Assembly: GCA_010094045.1 (NCBI GenBank)
Contig: ML986736.1
Coordinates: 45,880-109,879 of the forward strand
DNA length: 64,000 bases
Reading direction: 5' to 3'
DNA from: Lojkania enalia
Lineage: Eukaryota > Ascomycota > Dothideomycetes > Pleosporales
The notes under the pieces were generated by a model. The model saw nothing but the letters and a program-made list of their open reading frames with translations. It searched no databases and was not told the origin of the DNA. Below are positions 48,836 to 61,024 of this stretch, piece by piece; within the stretch, counting starts at the first letter, position 1, and each line of letters begins with the position of its first letter. Position numbers and translations under genes: made by a program.

Positions 48836-50687
48836 TAAGCGAGCTGATCACCCAAGCGAGCTAATTATAATACTAAGACCATACTAAAATCGCGACTACT
48901 TTTCGCAAAATATTATACTTTCTTACATTCTATCGTACTATATAGTATAGTAGCCTATTCTTCTATATCTATAGCATCATTTTTACACGTCCGCGAGTTA
49001 TACCTAGTCTCGCTATACTACCTATAGCACCTTTAAATCGGCTGGTCTCCATTAACACGCGCTTTTTTCCTACTCTTCTTCCTATTAGTACGAGCGCTAA
49101 ACTCTTTTAGAGTAGTTAATCAAGCGTCTTCTTTAATTATTAGGTTACCTTTCTTCTATATATGCTTTCTTTTATATAATCGACGTTATATAGCAGCCTT
49201 ATTAGCTGCTTAAAGCTCAGTAACCTAAGCGTATAATAGTACGTTTTTATATATTATATACGTAGCACCCTTTATAAACTATTTAAACGCCTCTATTATT
49301 AAAGTAGATAAGGTATCTAGGTACTTTTAAACTCTTAATTAAACGTACGCAGATTAAGACCTAAATCTAATAGGATTACTTAGTATTTTTAACTTCTAAA
49401 GGGTATCTTTAACTATAAGAGGTATTAGTATATATAGTTAAACTTTAAGCTTTAATAGTACTATATCTAGATTAAATAGAACTAGGCTAGCGCTTTAAAA
49501 GCTACTTAGGATATTACTCTTCATAATTACTGCGTTAAAAGCTGCTTTAAAATAGGGTAAGAACTTAATTTTTGTAATATAGTTAATATAACCGTATATT
49601 AGCTGCTTAACTTAGCGCCCGTACATAGTCTTTAAAGGCGAGAAATAACCTATATCTAGTAGCTGCAGTAGGTATAATAAATATAGAGGTATATAGAGAG
49701 TAATAATATTCTTTTTCTTGTAGAGCGGCCTAAATTTAAGTAAGTTGTAGCTTTTATAGCTGTCGAGAATTAGTAATTAATATATACTAATAGTATAATC
49801 CTTTATATATACGTTAAAGTACTTTAACTACTTAATACTAATATTATTTATCGTCCAGCTGTTATTAGTAACCTATATAGCCCAGGTTAGTAGAATATTA
49901 TCTTCTTTATACTATATAGAGAGGTAGTAGGTACCTATAAAGATAATAAAAGGTAGTATCGTCTATCCTATTATATTAATACCCTAGATAACTATAGTTT
50001 ACTTACAATTATCTGGCTGGAGCTACTTTAGTTAATTCCGTCTCTTAGAGCTAGTAACTATTACTTCTATCGATATTACGCCTATTATAAAGTCTAATTC
50101 GTTAAAGTTATATATATCTTTATTAATAATACTATACTTAGCCTTTATATTCTATATAAGGTAGAACCAGCCTCTTATAACCTTAGGATTCTCGTATTTA
50201 GCTCTTAAATAGTTGTACTTTTAATTAAATTTAACCTTAAGCTTAGGTATATATTTAATAAAGTTCTCTATCTAGTTCTTTCTAACCTAGTTAGCAGAGC
50301 GTATAGCTAGTAGTAAATTAGCTATATCTTAAATAGTAGTAAGCTATAGTAGAAATCCTCTTATATCTAGATCTAGTATATACTAAATAATTACCTACTC
50401 CTTAATCTTACTAAGCTTTATTAAATTAGGCTGGTAATTATATTATAGAGCTATTCCTTACCTTTATATACTAAATATACTTTAGAAGATATTATAGATT
50501 AATATAACGGAATATATAGTTAGTATTATATCTTATTAAAGAGCTTAAAGTATAAGCTGTATTTTAGCTTCTTTCTAAATTAATTCTATAGTTATTAGTT
50601 ATAGTATAATACTGTAAAGTATAATTATCGCGATTTTAGTAGAGTCTTAGTATTATAATCAGCTCGCTTAGGTAATCAGCTTATTTA
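48836..50687 (-). mobile_element. Fot1/pogo transposon C, nested in G1'
   Basis: 1,852 bp flanked by TA (48834-48835 and 50688-50689). The inverted termini are long: TAAGCGAGCTGATCACC on the left and the complement of TAAATAAGCTGATTACC on the right, with similarity continuing for about 70 bp (through ATAATACTAAGAC and AAAATCGCGA). The minus-strand transposase resembles B1/B2, and its first catalytic Asp (near 50095) is now Asn. It keeps more CA/TG at its ends than in its middle. Family C is related to B but has distinct ends. Confidence 0.85.
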
Positions 50688-50849
50688 TATTATATGTTAA
50701 TAGATCTATCTTACTATTATTTAAACTATTAGTCTAAACTATAACTATTAGAGTAATACTACTCTTTCTTCTATATATAGAGAGTATTTTTCTTAGGGTT
50801 TATTTTATAATCTTTCTCTAACTAAGGGTACCCTTTACTATTTCCTAGC

Positions 50850-51150
50850 AAATATATCGAAGGCCTATAAGAAGTCTACTTCTACTTATTAAGATTTTAT
50901 AGCTGCTAAGAAAGAGGAGATTTATTATCTTAAAGAATCTACGTATTACTATTATACAGCTCTTTTTTACCTAAAACGCGCTAAGAAGCGCGTCTATTCT
51001 CTAAAAGAGTATAGTTTAGATTTTAAGAAACGAGAGGTAAAGGTAATAGAAGAGTAAGAGAAGTTAGAAGAAGAGAAGAGGAGGTCTACTAGGTTTAAAG
51101 TGCTTTCTACTATTACTCTAAGTTCTATATAAGAGGCTTTTTTTATATTA
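50850..51150 (+). pseudogene. Antisense coiled-coil ORF in G1'
   Basis: Plus-strand frame opposite to G1' gag-pol, downstream of integrase: STYQDFIAAKKEEIYYLKES, then LKRAKKRVYSLKEYSLDFKK and EEQEKLEEEKRRST, with a hydrophobic/Ser/Thr tail. Long stretches are open without any stop. It occupies the same position as the antisense frame of G2 and has the same style, heptads followed by a short acidic/Ser-rich end, though the sequences differ. Function unknown. Confidence 0.55.
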
Positions 51151-51613
51151 CTACTACTATTACTTTCTAACTAGACTTTACCTAATAACCTATTATTCTA
51201 GCCTTCTAGTAAAACTTCTTTAACTTTATAGTATAGTTAGTTAGATTTTATACTAGTTTCTATAAACTTTCCTCTTATAGATATCCTTCCTATTTTACTA
51301 GATACCTCTATTAATATCTAAACCCCTTTTTTACTAGTATATATTCTATTTTATATTTCTATTCTAGTTCTATATTAATAGCTTCTTATAATAGTATATT
51401 ATCTAATACTAGTTCTAGTTTTAACTTATAAAATACTAGGTATATTTTTATATTACTTAATAGCCTTAATTTAAAATTTACTAGTCTAATCTATTCTTTA
51501 ATTAGAAATAGTCCTATCCTTTTATAATCTAGCTTTTTTATAGATCTCTTAGTCTTTAAGTTTTTTATTAATAGGAAAACTTTACCCCTCTTTTTAAAGG
51601 TTAGTTCTTTAAT

Positions 51614-51817
51614 TGTAGTAAGAGACGAATCTTATCTTAGGGAGGGAGATAAGGAGCTGAACTAGTTAATTAAAGATAGCTAGCGGGCTATATTTATATA
51701 TATAAAAATAGGGTATATTAGCTAATATCTAGTATAATATCCAGCGTAATATCGACTGTAATATTATACGTCGATATCTAATATAGCTTAGTAGACTAGC
51801 CGAAAATCCTTATAATA
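51614..51817 (-). repeat. Solo LTR of Copia D family in G1'
   Basis: 204 bp, collinear with the D LTRs (TGTAGTAAGAGACGAATC to CCTTATAATA on the plus strand). It is flanked by a perfect 5-bp duplication, TTAAT (51609-51613 and 51818-51822), so it arose from a full D insertion that lost its interior by LTR recombination. It is more RIP-mutated than the LTRs of D itself. Confidence 0.93.
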
Positions 51818-52171
51818 TTAATCCTTAACTTATTAGCTTATTCTACTATTCTAAGACTTCTTAACTAAATCTTTTCCTTAAACTAATTGTAGATTTCCTT
51901 TATTTCCTTAGCTTTCTAGTTTACTAGTAGAACTAGAGATTCCTTCTTATTCTATTTCTAATATATAATAGCTTTCTATCTATAGTTAGTTTTAAATAGT
52001 ATAGTTTCTATAGTATTTTAGGTTATTTTATTATAGGCTATTTATATTATAAGTAATAATTTAACCTAATTACTCTATTATTTATTAATATATATTTTTA
52101 AATATATTTCTAAGTTTTAGTTAACTTACTCTATCTAACTATCTATTTATAGGTAGAAATTAGTTAATATC

Positions 52172-52297
52172 TATTACGGCTAAGCTATTTACAGTTAGCC
52201 CCTTAGCAGGTCTAGAGATATATATTTAGTATATCTCGCATTTCTAGTTAATAGACGTAGTTTTTTTAACTCTTATTAGAGCTAGCTAGCTCTAACA
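52172..52297 (+). repeat. 5' LTR of A2
   Basis: 126 bp, TATTACGGC to CTCTAACA; the first TG is now TA. Directly preceded by target duplication ATATC. Confidence 0.93.
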
Positions 52298-52310
52298 GTT
52301 ATAAGCCCGG
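52298..52310 (+). promoter_or_regulatory. Primer-binding site of A2
   Basis: GTTATAAGCCCGG immediately after the 5' LTR. The same 13 bases follow the 5' LTR of D. It fits GTTATGAGCCC, the complement of the initiator Met tRNA anticodon arm, with one G-to-A change at a TpG. Confidence 0.6.
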
Positions 52311-52504
52311 AAGCTCTTTAACTACTACTATATTCTATATAGATAGACTAGAGCTGATTAATATAAGCTTAGTTAGTTAATTATATCTTATTTATTAAGA
52401 CTTTAGTTACCTCAATATTACTAGACTAGCTAGAAAGCTAGAGAGCTTAAAACTAGTTGTAGTAGAGACTTTAACAGATTAACGCGATATAGTATATTAA
52501 AAAG

Positions 52505-54306
52505 ATAATAGAATTAGACCTACTTATTACCAAGGCTACGGTTATTCTCGATAAGCTAGAATACTAGATATAGTAGCTATTTCTGCGGAAGGACAGCGCG
52601 GACCAAAACTAGCTCTGGAAATACGTAGACCTAGACCTTAGTAAGAAGCTAGTCCTTCGACTAGACGCTAAAAAGCCGATTAAGAAGTAGTTCGGAGATT
52701 TCTATAGGATAGATAGTAATACTAAGGTAGTAGATGCTGAAGTAGATATTATAGATCTAACTGATTAAGAATTAGTAAGATATAAAACCTGGTATAGAAC
52801 GTATAGCTATAGCAAGGCGCGATAGCTGCAGAAAGAGAAGACTTTTAGGGAATTTATGTAGGAGATATTAAGGATAATAGTAGCTCGATATATCTATCTA
52901 ATTATAGACTATAAGACTGCGTATAATTAATTATAGACCCTTAAGAAGTATCTCTACCTAAGTAAAGCTAAGCGTAGTATATAGCTGTAAGCTTAATACC
53001 AGACGCTTAAAATACGACTAAGAAAGAGGAACCTAGATACCTAGTTTAAGGATTAGCTTAAAACGACGCGCGTTATAAGCCTAATAAGTATACTAGAAGT
53101 ATAGGGGAATTAAGCTTAGTAGAACTTTATTCTCGCAGTTAAAAGCTTAGATGATAGCTAGGCAGTAAATAAGCTATTACTACTTATTAAGTCTAAAGTA
53201 GATAATAAGCTATATATAAGTATCTCAGACCTAGTAGTCTAGTATACGTTATACTATCGTCGTACTAGACTAGTTATATTAGAGCTAGAGACGTTCGCGA
53301 TATTTAGTATTATACTATAATAACTATAGTAGTCGTAATAGACTAATAGTAGCTAGAAACCTTAATAATTAAGATAGATAGTCTACCTCTACGGAAATAG
53401 TTATAAATTTAAGTAGTATCTATATATTAACTTAGTACTACGCTTATTAGACTAGTAGCCGGATTAAGATATTAAGCAGAAATTCTAGAAGCTTAGAATA
53501 TTAAGATCTTCTAGGTTAAAGGTACTCTATAATACTAAGAAGCGACTAGTAGTATTAGCAGGCTCTATAAGCTCTATAATAGTTTTAGTACTAGTATTAA
53601 GTATAATAAAAAGATGGGACAACGGGTATTAACTATTAGAACTAGTTGTAATAGTAGCTCTAAACCTAAGTTAATTAGTAAGATTTATAGTAGCTTTAGC
53701 TCTATAGCTTAGAGCTGTATAGGTTAAGCAGTATTAGTATTAGCTATTACTACTTAATAGATAGATTATAGACCCTAGCTTAAATACCTATATTACTAAT
53801 AATAAGTTTTATAGCTAGAGAATAATATAGTAGTCTAGACCAGACGACTATATATATATAGAGGGACAGCTACTACTAATTTAAGAATAAGGAGAAGTCT
53901 AGCTACAGGTATAAACGCCTGCTAGAATTAAGACTATCCTACTCTTATATATAGTATATATCCTAGAGATATTTATAAGTATAGTTAGTCTCTTATACTA
54001 TAGTATAGTAGGGATTTATTTTAATTTAGAACGAGACTATCTATATTAGATAGATCTATTAAATATTATATACTATCTCAGGCGCATGTTTAAGTATTAG
54101 CTGATAGATATAGAAGATAGTATATAACTATCTCTATTAGTATATATAGTATAGTATAGACTGAGGCCTTCCTACGTAACTTATAAGCAGTTAGAACTTA
54201 CACCTGTATAAGCTTATAGGGTATTCAGCTATACTAGCTAGAAGGTAGTTACTTATCTATCTACTTATATTAATAGGCTTAAGTTAATTAAGCAGCAGTA
54301 GGGGAT

Positions 54307-54337
<31 letters not shown>

Positions 54338-57292
54338 AGAAATTAAGCTCTAAAGTAGATAAAATACGCCGTCTACATCTAGTCTAAGCTCTATAAGATA
54401 GTAAGTAGGAGAGCTCTTTAGGAACTAGTCTAGGGACTATTTAAGAGACTAGGGATAGATTTAGTCTAGATATACGATCGGTTAAAGTACTACTATAATA
54501 GAAACCTCTAGATATTCTATATAGTCTACTAGTATAGTAGGTAGTATAAGGTCTACTACCTGCCGAATAAGAATATAATAATACTATAATATATAGTATA
54601 GAGATTACTAGTTAAATTTAAAGCTTAGTTTAACGCGTAGGTTAAAGCTATTAGGCTTAACAGCGAGCGCGGATATTTTAAGATACTTAACATCTTTAAG
54701 GACCTAGGAATCTTAGTAGAACTATAAGTAGAGTATACTGAAGAGTAGAATAGTCTAATAGAGAGAGTAGGGCAGTTGCTAGTCGTATAGGAAAGAGCTA
54801 TAAGGATAGACGCAGGGCTACTAATAGAGGTATTAAACGAGTGCCTGCTCTTAGTAGTCTATCTCCTTAATTAAATGCCGACCGAAGCTTTAGACTAGTA
54901 TATCTTATATAAGGTAGTACGCGGAACTAGACCGTTAGTAGCTTATTTTAGCGTACTAGAAGCTAAGGTATATATCCTAAATTATTACCTATACTAGAAA
55001 GAGAAGCTGTAATCCTATGTACTAATCGGACGCCTTATAGAATATAACTCTACAAATATCTATCGCATCTAGATACTAGAGCTAGATAGAGTTATTAGGA
55101 CTAGAGATATTATTCTACTACCTATAGAATTGTATAAAGATCTTATCTTTCTAGACAAGTAGACGCTGTGTCTAGCAGCCGCAGTACTTAATATTAAGGA
55201 GAGCTGTAAGCTGAATAATATAGAGCTTAAATAGATGCTAGATTAATCAACTCTTTAATCGCGTAAGGAGACGTTAGATAATAAGCTTAAGTAGTAGATT
55301 AAGCAGCAGCTTAAGTAGGAGCTAGGTTAGCAATAATTAAGTAAGCTGGCTAGAGTAAAGTATCTAGTAGTTAGCGGTATTATAATGCTAGAAGATACCC
55401 TAGAACCGTATAGTTAAAACGATCGCGACGAGTATCTAGAGGTAATAACTAGCCTCTTTAAGGGCTGGTATTAGATTAAGTTAGAAGTAGAGGCTCTAGA
55501 CCGACGATTAAATAATATAAATAGACGCGACGAAATTAGTAGTTAGTTTAATACTAGAAATATTACAGAGACTAGAACTTGTAGAATATTCTATATATAC
55601 TATACAGCGTTTATAGAAGTATTATAGTAGAAGACGAGTAGTAATATACTAGCTGATTAGCCTAGGATTAGTCTATATAGAGATTAGCTACTACTTCTAC
55701 TAAAGCAATAGAAGTAGCTTAAAAGGTATCTATTTAGAATTGAATTTAAGAAAGTAGTAGTAGTAGAGCTTTAGAGCTGCTGTAGTAAGGGCTGTCTAGT
55801 TTATATAATAGAGATTAGAGCTAGTATATAGCTAGAGATTAAACTTCTACTACTAATGTAGGTATTTGTATACAAATTTAATAAGAATAGATATCTATAT
55901 AAGTTTAAAACTAGGCTAGTTATTAGAGGAGACCTATAGTAGGACTAGGGAGATATATATACAGCTACTCTAGCAGCATAAGTATTCTAATTCCTAGTTA
56001 CTCTAGCAGCAGTTTTTAGACTACACGCCTATTAATATAATATTACCAACGCTTTCTTAAATATACTATTAGATAGACTAATATACACCTATATACTAGA
56101 AGAATTTATATAGAAGCTAGGTAAGCTGGTAGAGATAAGAAAAGCTCTTTATAGCCTAAGAGATACTCCTCTACTCTAGTATAAGCACTTTAAGAGCTCG
56201 CTGCTTAAGCTAGAACTACAGCTAATCTAGAAGGTCCTATATCTATTTAGAAGTAAGAGCTTAATAGTATTCTTCTATATTAATAATATAGTCGTTCTAG
56301 TTTATCTAGACTACCTTACTATATATTAGTAATTCGAAGTAGGCTTAAAATCGCAGTATAAGCTACGCTTACTTAGATAGTTTAGGTGGTTCCTAGGAAT
56401 TAGAATAGTCCGAGACTAGGATATAGGTAGAATCTAGCTTAGTTAAGATTTATTTATTAATAAGGTCGCAGCTAAGTATAGACTATAGAAGTAGAAGTAG
56501 AGAAGCTATCTTACGGTGCCTCTAGTCGATAACTACCTAGTATTAAGTATAGAGGAGCTAAACTATTAGAGAACTAGATATTATTAGCAGCTAGTCGGAT
56601 CCCTAAAATATCTAATAGTTTACACGCGCCCAGACATTTTAAAAGCTTATTTAGCTCTAGTAATCTATCTTAAGAATCTAGGATAGAGTTATATTCGAGT
56701 AGTAGAGTATATCTAGAGATATATAATTAGTATAAGAGGGCTAGGCTTGCAAGTATCTAGACTAGATTAAGAACATACAATCTACTTTAGCAACGAGCTA
56801 CTATTTTATAAAGTATTAGACGTAGTATTCGCGGATAATTAAGAGACGCGTTACAGCTTACAGGGCTACCTATTTAAGCTCTATAGCCTGCCTATCGACT
56901 AGAAAGCGATAATACAGCACTCGGTTACCAAGTCGATAACTAAAGCTAAGCTGCTAGCTCTATCTATAGTAGGCAGCAAGCTATAATAGTAGACTAGAGT
57001 TTTTAATCACGTAGGGTTTAGTATAGAGATAGTCCCCACGCTATTTTATAACAATCAGCAGATAGTAGGTATTGCTACTAAAGTAGTAGATAGACTATAG
57101 ACTAGGCTATATTATATAGACACTTATTAGATGTGGATTCGATAAGAAGTTAAAGTAGGAAGGTTACAGGTTAGCTAGAAGCTAACGAACCAGATGCTAG
57201 TAGACGATCTTATAAAGGTACTGCCTAAGCAGAAGTACTTTACCTTTTTAAAGCAGCTCGATCTTATAGAGGTACCTAAACTAGTTAACTAG
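52505..57292 (+). pseudogene. Copia gag-pol polyprotein A2, RIP-inactivated
   Basis: Same block order and frame as A1, from the ATA equivalent to A1 position 83 to TAG at 57290-57292. The gag knuckle at 53384-53419 reads Tyr at all four metal positions (YLYGNSY then KFK-Y). The reverse-transcriptase YVDD box is YINN at 56276-56287. It differs from A1 by an in-frame run of (TAG)10 at 54308-54337, where A1 has three units; in the ancestor these would have been Gln codons. Overall start-to-stop length remains a multiple of three. More stops than A1. Confidence 0.92.
54308..54337 (+). repeat. (TAG)10 microsatellite in A2 pol
   Basis: Ten TAG units in the gag-pol reading frame, so ten consecutive stop codons. 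A1 has three at the same place (about 1873-1881). Likely from CAG (poly-Gln) by C-to-T change, with expansion in this copy. Confidence 0.85.
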
Positions 57293-57403
57293 AAGACAGC
57301 TTTGCTATTTACTACAGCTGGGGGGGTATATTACAACTATATAAAGGTATCTAGACTAGTTGACTAGAAGGCAGCTCTGCTATTTACTATAGCTAGGGGG
57401 GTA
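57268..57403 (+). repeat. Tandem duplication at the 3' end of A2
   Basis: Two ~67-bp units, 57268-57334 and 57343-57403 (running on into the LTR), each spanning the gag-pol terminus (GACTAGAAG region), the purine tract and the first LTR bases. The unit offset is about 75 bp. A1 has a single unit. The second unit adjoins the true 3' LTR. Confidence 0.8.
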
Positions 57404-57529
57404 TATTATAGCTAAGCTATTTATAGTTAGCCTTTTAGCAGGTCTAGAGATATATATATAGTATATCTCGCATTTCTAGTTAATAGACGCAGTTTTTCCA
57501 ACCCTTATTAGAGCTAGCCAGCTCTAATA
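57404..57529 (+). repeat. 3' LTR of A2
   Basis: 126 bp, TATTATAGC to CTCTAATA, followed by target duplication ATATC. Confidence 0.93.
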
Positions 57530-57653
57530 ATATCTATTACTAGATTCCTATCTTCTCTATCTATCTCTACTAGTATTTAGATATAAACAACTTATCTCTA
57601 TCTAAAGTAATATACTTTAGGACCTTATATTCCGTAAATACTAATATACTTTA

Positions 57654-59484
57654 TAAGCGAGTAATCTATATAAGCGAGTAGTCTACTCTATTAACTTTTT
57701 TAACTTTTATATACATATAGCTTAACAACTAAATAATATAATAGCAATTTATAACTTACGCGATTATTCTATAAAAACCTCTATATTCTTCTAGTATATA
57801 CGAGAATTATACTTAGTTTTACTATAGTAGCTATAGTATATTTTATACTATCCGCTCGTACCTAATCGTACCCTAAATTAGTATATTATAGTTTAAGTTT
57901 CCTCCTTATTATCCTTTTTAGTAATAATTATCTCTTCTTATACTTTTATTAGGGTCCCTTATGCTTAAATCCGCCTTTTTTTCCGCTGTTTCTGTTTTAT
58001 TACTACTTTATTCGCTTCTTAAAGGCTAACGATTTTATTATATATTAACCCGATCTAATATATTACTTTTATAGAGCCTTTCTTAAGCTAATTTAGCTTC
58101 TTAATAATAGAAGCTAGTAAAGAGCTTATATTCCTTTAAATCCGATTATAAATTAATATTAATTAAGCTTCTAGCTCGCGCGCGTTACTTAGTATTTTTA
58201 CTTCTTATAGGGTATTATCTTATACTAGTAGTATTAGCGTACGAAGCTTTATATTAAGTTTTAAAAGTACCGCTTCTAAATTAAATAGGACTAAACCAAC
58301 TCCTTAAAAACTTATATAGATATTATCCTTTATAATTAATATATTAAAAGCAGCTTTAAAGGCTAGAAAGAACTTAAGTTTTATAATATAGTTAATATAA
58401 TTACATGTTAAGACTGAGATCTAATTTCTATATATATACTTTAATAGTAAAAAATAGCCTATATCTAGTAGCTGTAATAGGTATAATAAATAAGCTGGTA
58501 TATAGAGTAGAATAATACCCTATTCTTCGTAGAGTTTCTAGAAATTAAGCAAGTTATAGCTGTTATAACTATTAAAGATTAGTAGTCGACGCGTATCTAC
58601 TATACAATTTTTTATATACCTATAAAAGTGCTTTAACTATTTAATACTAAGTTTATTTATTATCTAGCTATTCTTACTAACTGCGATAGCCTAGTTCTTA
58701 GATATATTATTATCTTCGTACTAGGTAGAGAGATAGTAGTAGCTAGTAATAATAATAAAGGGTAGAAGTACCCAGCTAGTAGTATTAATCTCTTAAATTA
58801 CTAAAATCTATTTATAATTACCTAATTAAATTACCTTTAGTTAATTATATCTTTCTATACTTATAATAACTAGTTATAATAAGATAACACTTATTTAAAA
58901 GTTAAATTCGTCGAAGTTATATATATTTTTATTTATAATACTATACTTCTTAGTATACTATATAAGCTTAAACTAGCCTTTAATTATCTTAGAATCTTCG
59001 TATAGAGTTCTCTAGCAATTATAAGGCTAATTTAGACGTGTCTTAAGCTTAGGAGTACGTCTAATAAAGTTCCTAAGCTAATATATACTAATCTAGCCTA
59101 TACTACGCTTAGTAAGTAAACTATTAGCTATATTTTATATAGTAGTTAAAGTAGGCGTAAATCCTCGCGAATCTAGGTTAAGTATATATTAGATAATAAC
59201 CTCCTCTTTAGGTTTTATCAGTCTCTTCGAGTTAGGCTTATAATTATACTATTAACGGATTCTAGTATATTATTAGTATACGGTTATTTAAATTATATTA
59301 AATATTAAAGCAGCGCGTCTTTTACTATTTATTTAGCCTCTTTTAGTAGCTGAGAGGGCTAAGTTTACTTAATTCTCGTTTTAGGCTATATTCTTATTAT
59401 TTCGTCGTTATATTATTATTAAAAGCTTAGGTGTCGCGTTTTAGTAATAGGGTAGACTGCTCGCTTATATAGGCCGCTTATTTA
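57654..59484 (-). mobile_element. Fot1/pogo transposon B2, nested in G1'
   Basis: 1.83 kb flanked by TA (57652-57653 and 59485-59486). The left end starts TAAGCGAGTAATC followed by the block ending AGTAGTCTACTCTATTA; the right end is the complement of TAAATAAGCGGCC with CAGTCTACCCTATTA. It is collinear with B1. The minus-strand transposase keeps its first catalytic Asp (NFDEF, codon at 58912-58910), unlike B1 and C, but has many stops. It splits the G1' integrase frame near TLDRDK. Confidence 0.83.
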
Positions 59485-61012
59485 TAAGATACGTTATATA
59501 TAATAACTTATATGCTAGTTTAAGTACTATTATTATTTTTAATACTAGTCTAAAGTATATATATTTTATTAATTAATCTAGTATATTTATAATTATACTA
59601 TAATTTCTTTCTAACTCTAATTCTACTAATTTTAGTAGTTTAGTTATAAAATTAATTATAATCCACTCCTATAATCCTTTAAATACTTCTAATAGTTATA
59701 AGAATCTATAAAGCTTATATCTTATAATCTTATTCTTTCCGCATTTTAAATATTTATAAAGTATATCTTATATTTTATTTCTTATATTAGTAAGAGTAAA
59801 GCTCTTCCTTAACCTTTACTCTATTTCTACTACTCCTAGGTGTTTCTATTTTAGTAATTTATATAATTCTTTTATTATCTACTATTATATATATAAGTAT
59901 ATATATAGTTATTTCTAAGTTATATTTTTAATTACTTTTACTTCTTTACTATTTATTAGATATTATTCTACTATCTATATATCTTTTAGCTTTTACTACT
60001 AGGTTTATTCTAACATAATTAGTTTTATAACTTAGGTAACTTATAGATAGTTATATATAAGAAATCTATCTAATTTCTATTTTAAGATTATATTTCTTTT
60101 ATACTTTTCTTTAGTTATATAGTTAGCTCTACAACTTAGTACGTTTATAGCTGTATTTTCTAACCCTTTCTAGTATATTATCTTAAAGTTATTGTCTACT
60201 AACCGTTCTATCTATTATATTTATCTTTCTATAAGTTTTTTAGTTATTATAAAATATATAAGGTTTTTATAGTCTATTTAGACTTTAAATAGGTATTTAG
60301 TTTCTACTAGATATACTCGCTATTCCTTTAACACTTTAATAATTACTAATAACTCTTTATTATATATATTATAGTTAAATTCTTCTAGTTTTATTTTTCT
60401 TAAAAAGTAGTGTTATAGCCTCTACTTTCTATTCTTATCTTACTAGCTTAAATAAGCGCCTATTACTTTATCTAAAGTATTAGTTTCTACTTAGAATTAC
60501 TTCTCTAGATCTAGTATTCTTAGTATTAATACTAAGATAAAGTAAGCTTTTAGTTCTTTAAAAGCTTTTTACTACACTTCTTACTATTTAAACCCTTTTT
60601 CTTTCTTAGTAATCTCTATTAAGGGTACTACTACTTTAGAGTACCCGCTTATAAATTTTCTGTAAAAATTCGCGAAGCTTAAGAAGGATTAGACTTATTT
60701 AACTAACGTAGATACTAGCTATTCTAATATCGCTTTAACTTTTTCTTATTCTATTTTAATACCGTCTCTAGATATCTAAAATTCTAAGAATTCTATTTCT
60801 ATTTTATAAAACTTGTATTTTTCTAGGATTATAAGTAACGTATACTCTTATAGTTTTATTAGTACTTTTCTAATATATTCCCTATACTCTCTTAGCAATC
60901 TATTTATATAGACTAGAATATTATCTAGATATACTATTATAAATATATCTAAATATTCTCTTAACGCGTTATTTATAACCGCTTAAAAAGTTACTAGTAT
61001 ATTTATAAGTCT
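59485..61012 (-). pseudogene. G1' integrase, RNase H and reverse transcriptase segment
   Basis: Minus-strand continuation of G1' right of B2, collinear with G1 from its integrase back to reverse transcriptase. The YLDD box reads YLDN at 60931-60920, as in G1. The segment ends at 61012 inside reverse transcriptase, about 40 codons upstream of the YLDN box, where G3 copy 2 begins. The N-terminal reverse transcriptase, protease and gag are absent from the window. Confidence 0.82.
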
Positions 61013-61024
61013 AAATTATAATAA

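Larger units (their letters stand above)
52172..57529 (+). mobile_element. Copia-type LTR retrotransposon A2, full length, nested in G1'
   Basis: 5,358 bp with 126-bp LTRs at both ends and a 5-bp target duplication ATATC (52167-52171 and 57530-57534). It interrupts the G1' integrase frame. Contents parallel A1: primer-binding site, gag, integrase, reverse transcriptase, RNase H and a G-rich purine tract. The 3' end carries a short tandem duplication that doubles the purine tract (57268-57403). RIP-mutated throughout, including both LTRs. Confidence 0.95.
47966..61012 (-). mobile_element. Ty3/Gypsy element G1', host of four nested insertions
   Basis: Minus-strand sister of G1. In element order, running leftwards, these parts are seen: reverse transcriptase and RNase H (61012 to about 60200), integrase (59485-60150, 57535-57651 and 51823-52166), the antisense coiled-coil region (50690-51608), a purine tract and the 541-bp 3' LTR (48506-47966). 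It is interrupted by pogo C, a solo D LTR, Copia A2 and pogo B2, and ends within reverse transcriptase at the start of G3 copy 2. Removing the insertions restores a collinear match to G1 as far as G1 extends. Its gag and 5' LTR are not in the window. Confidence 0.84.
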
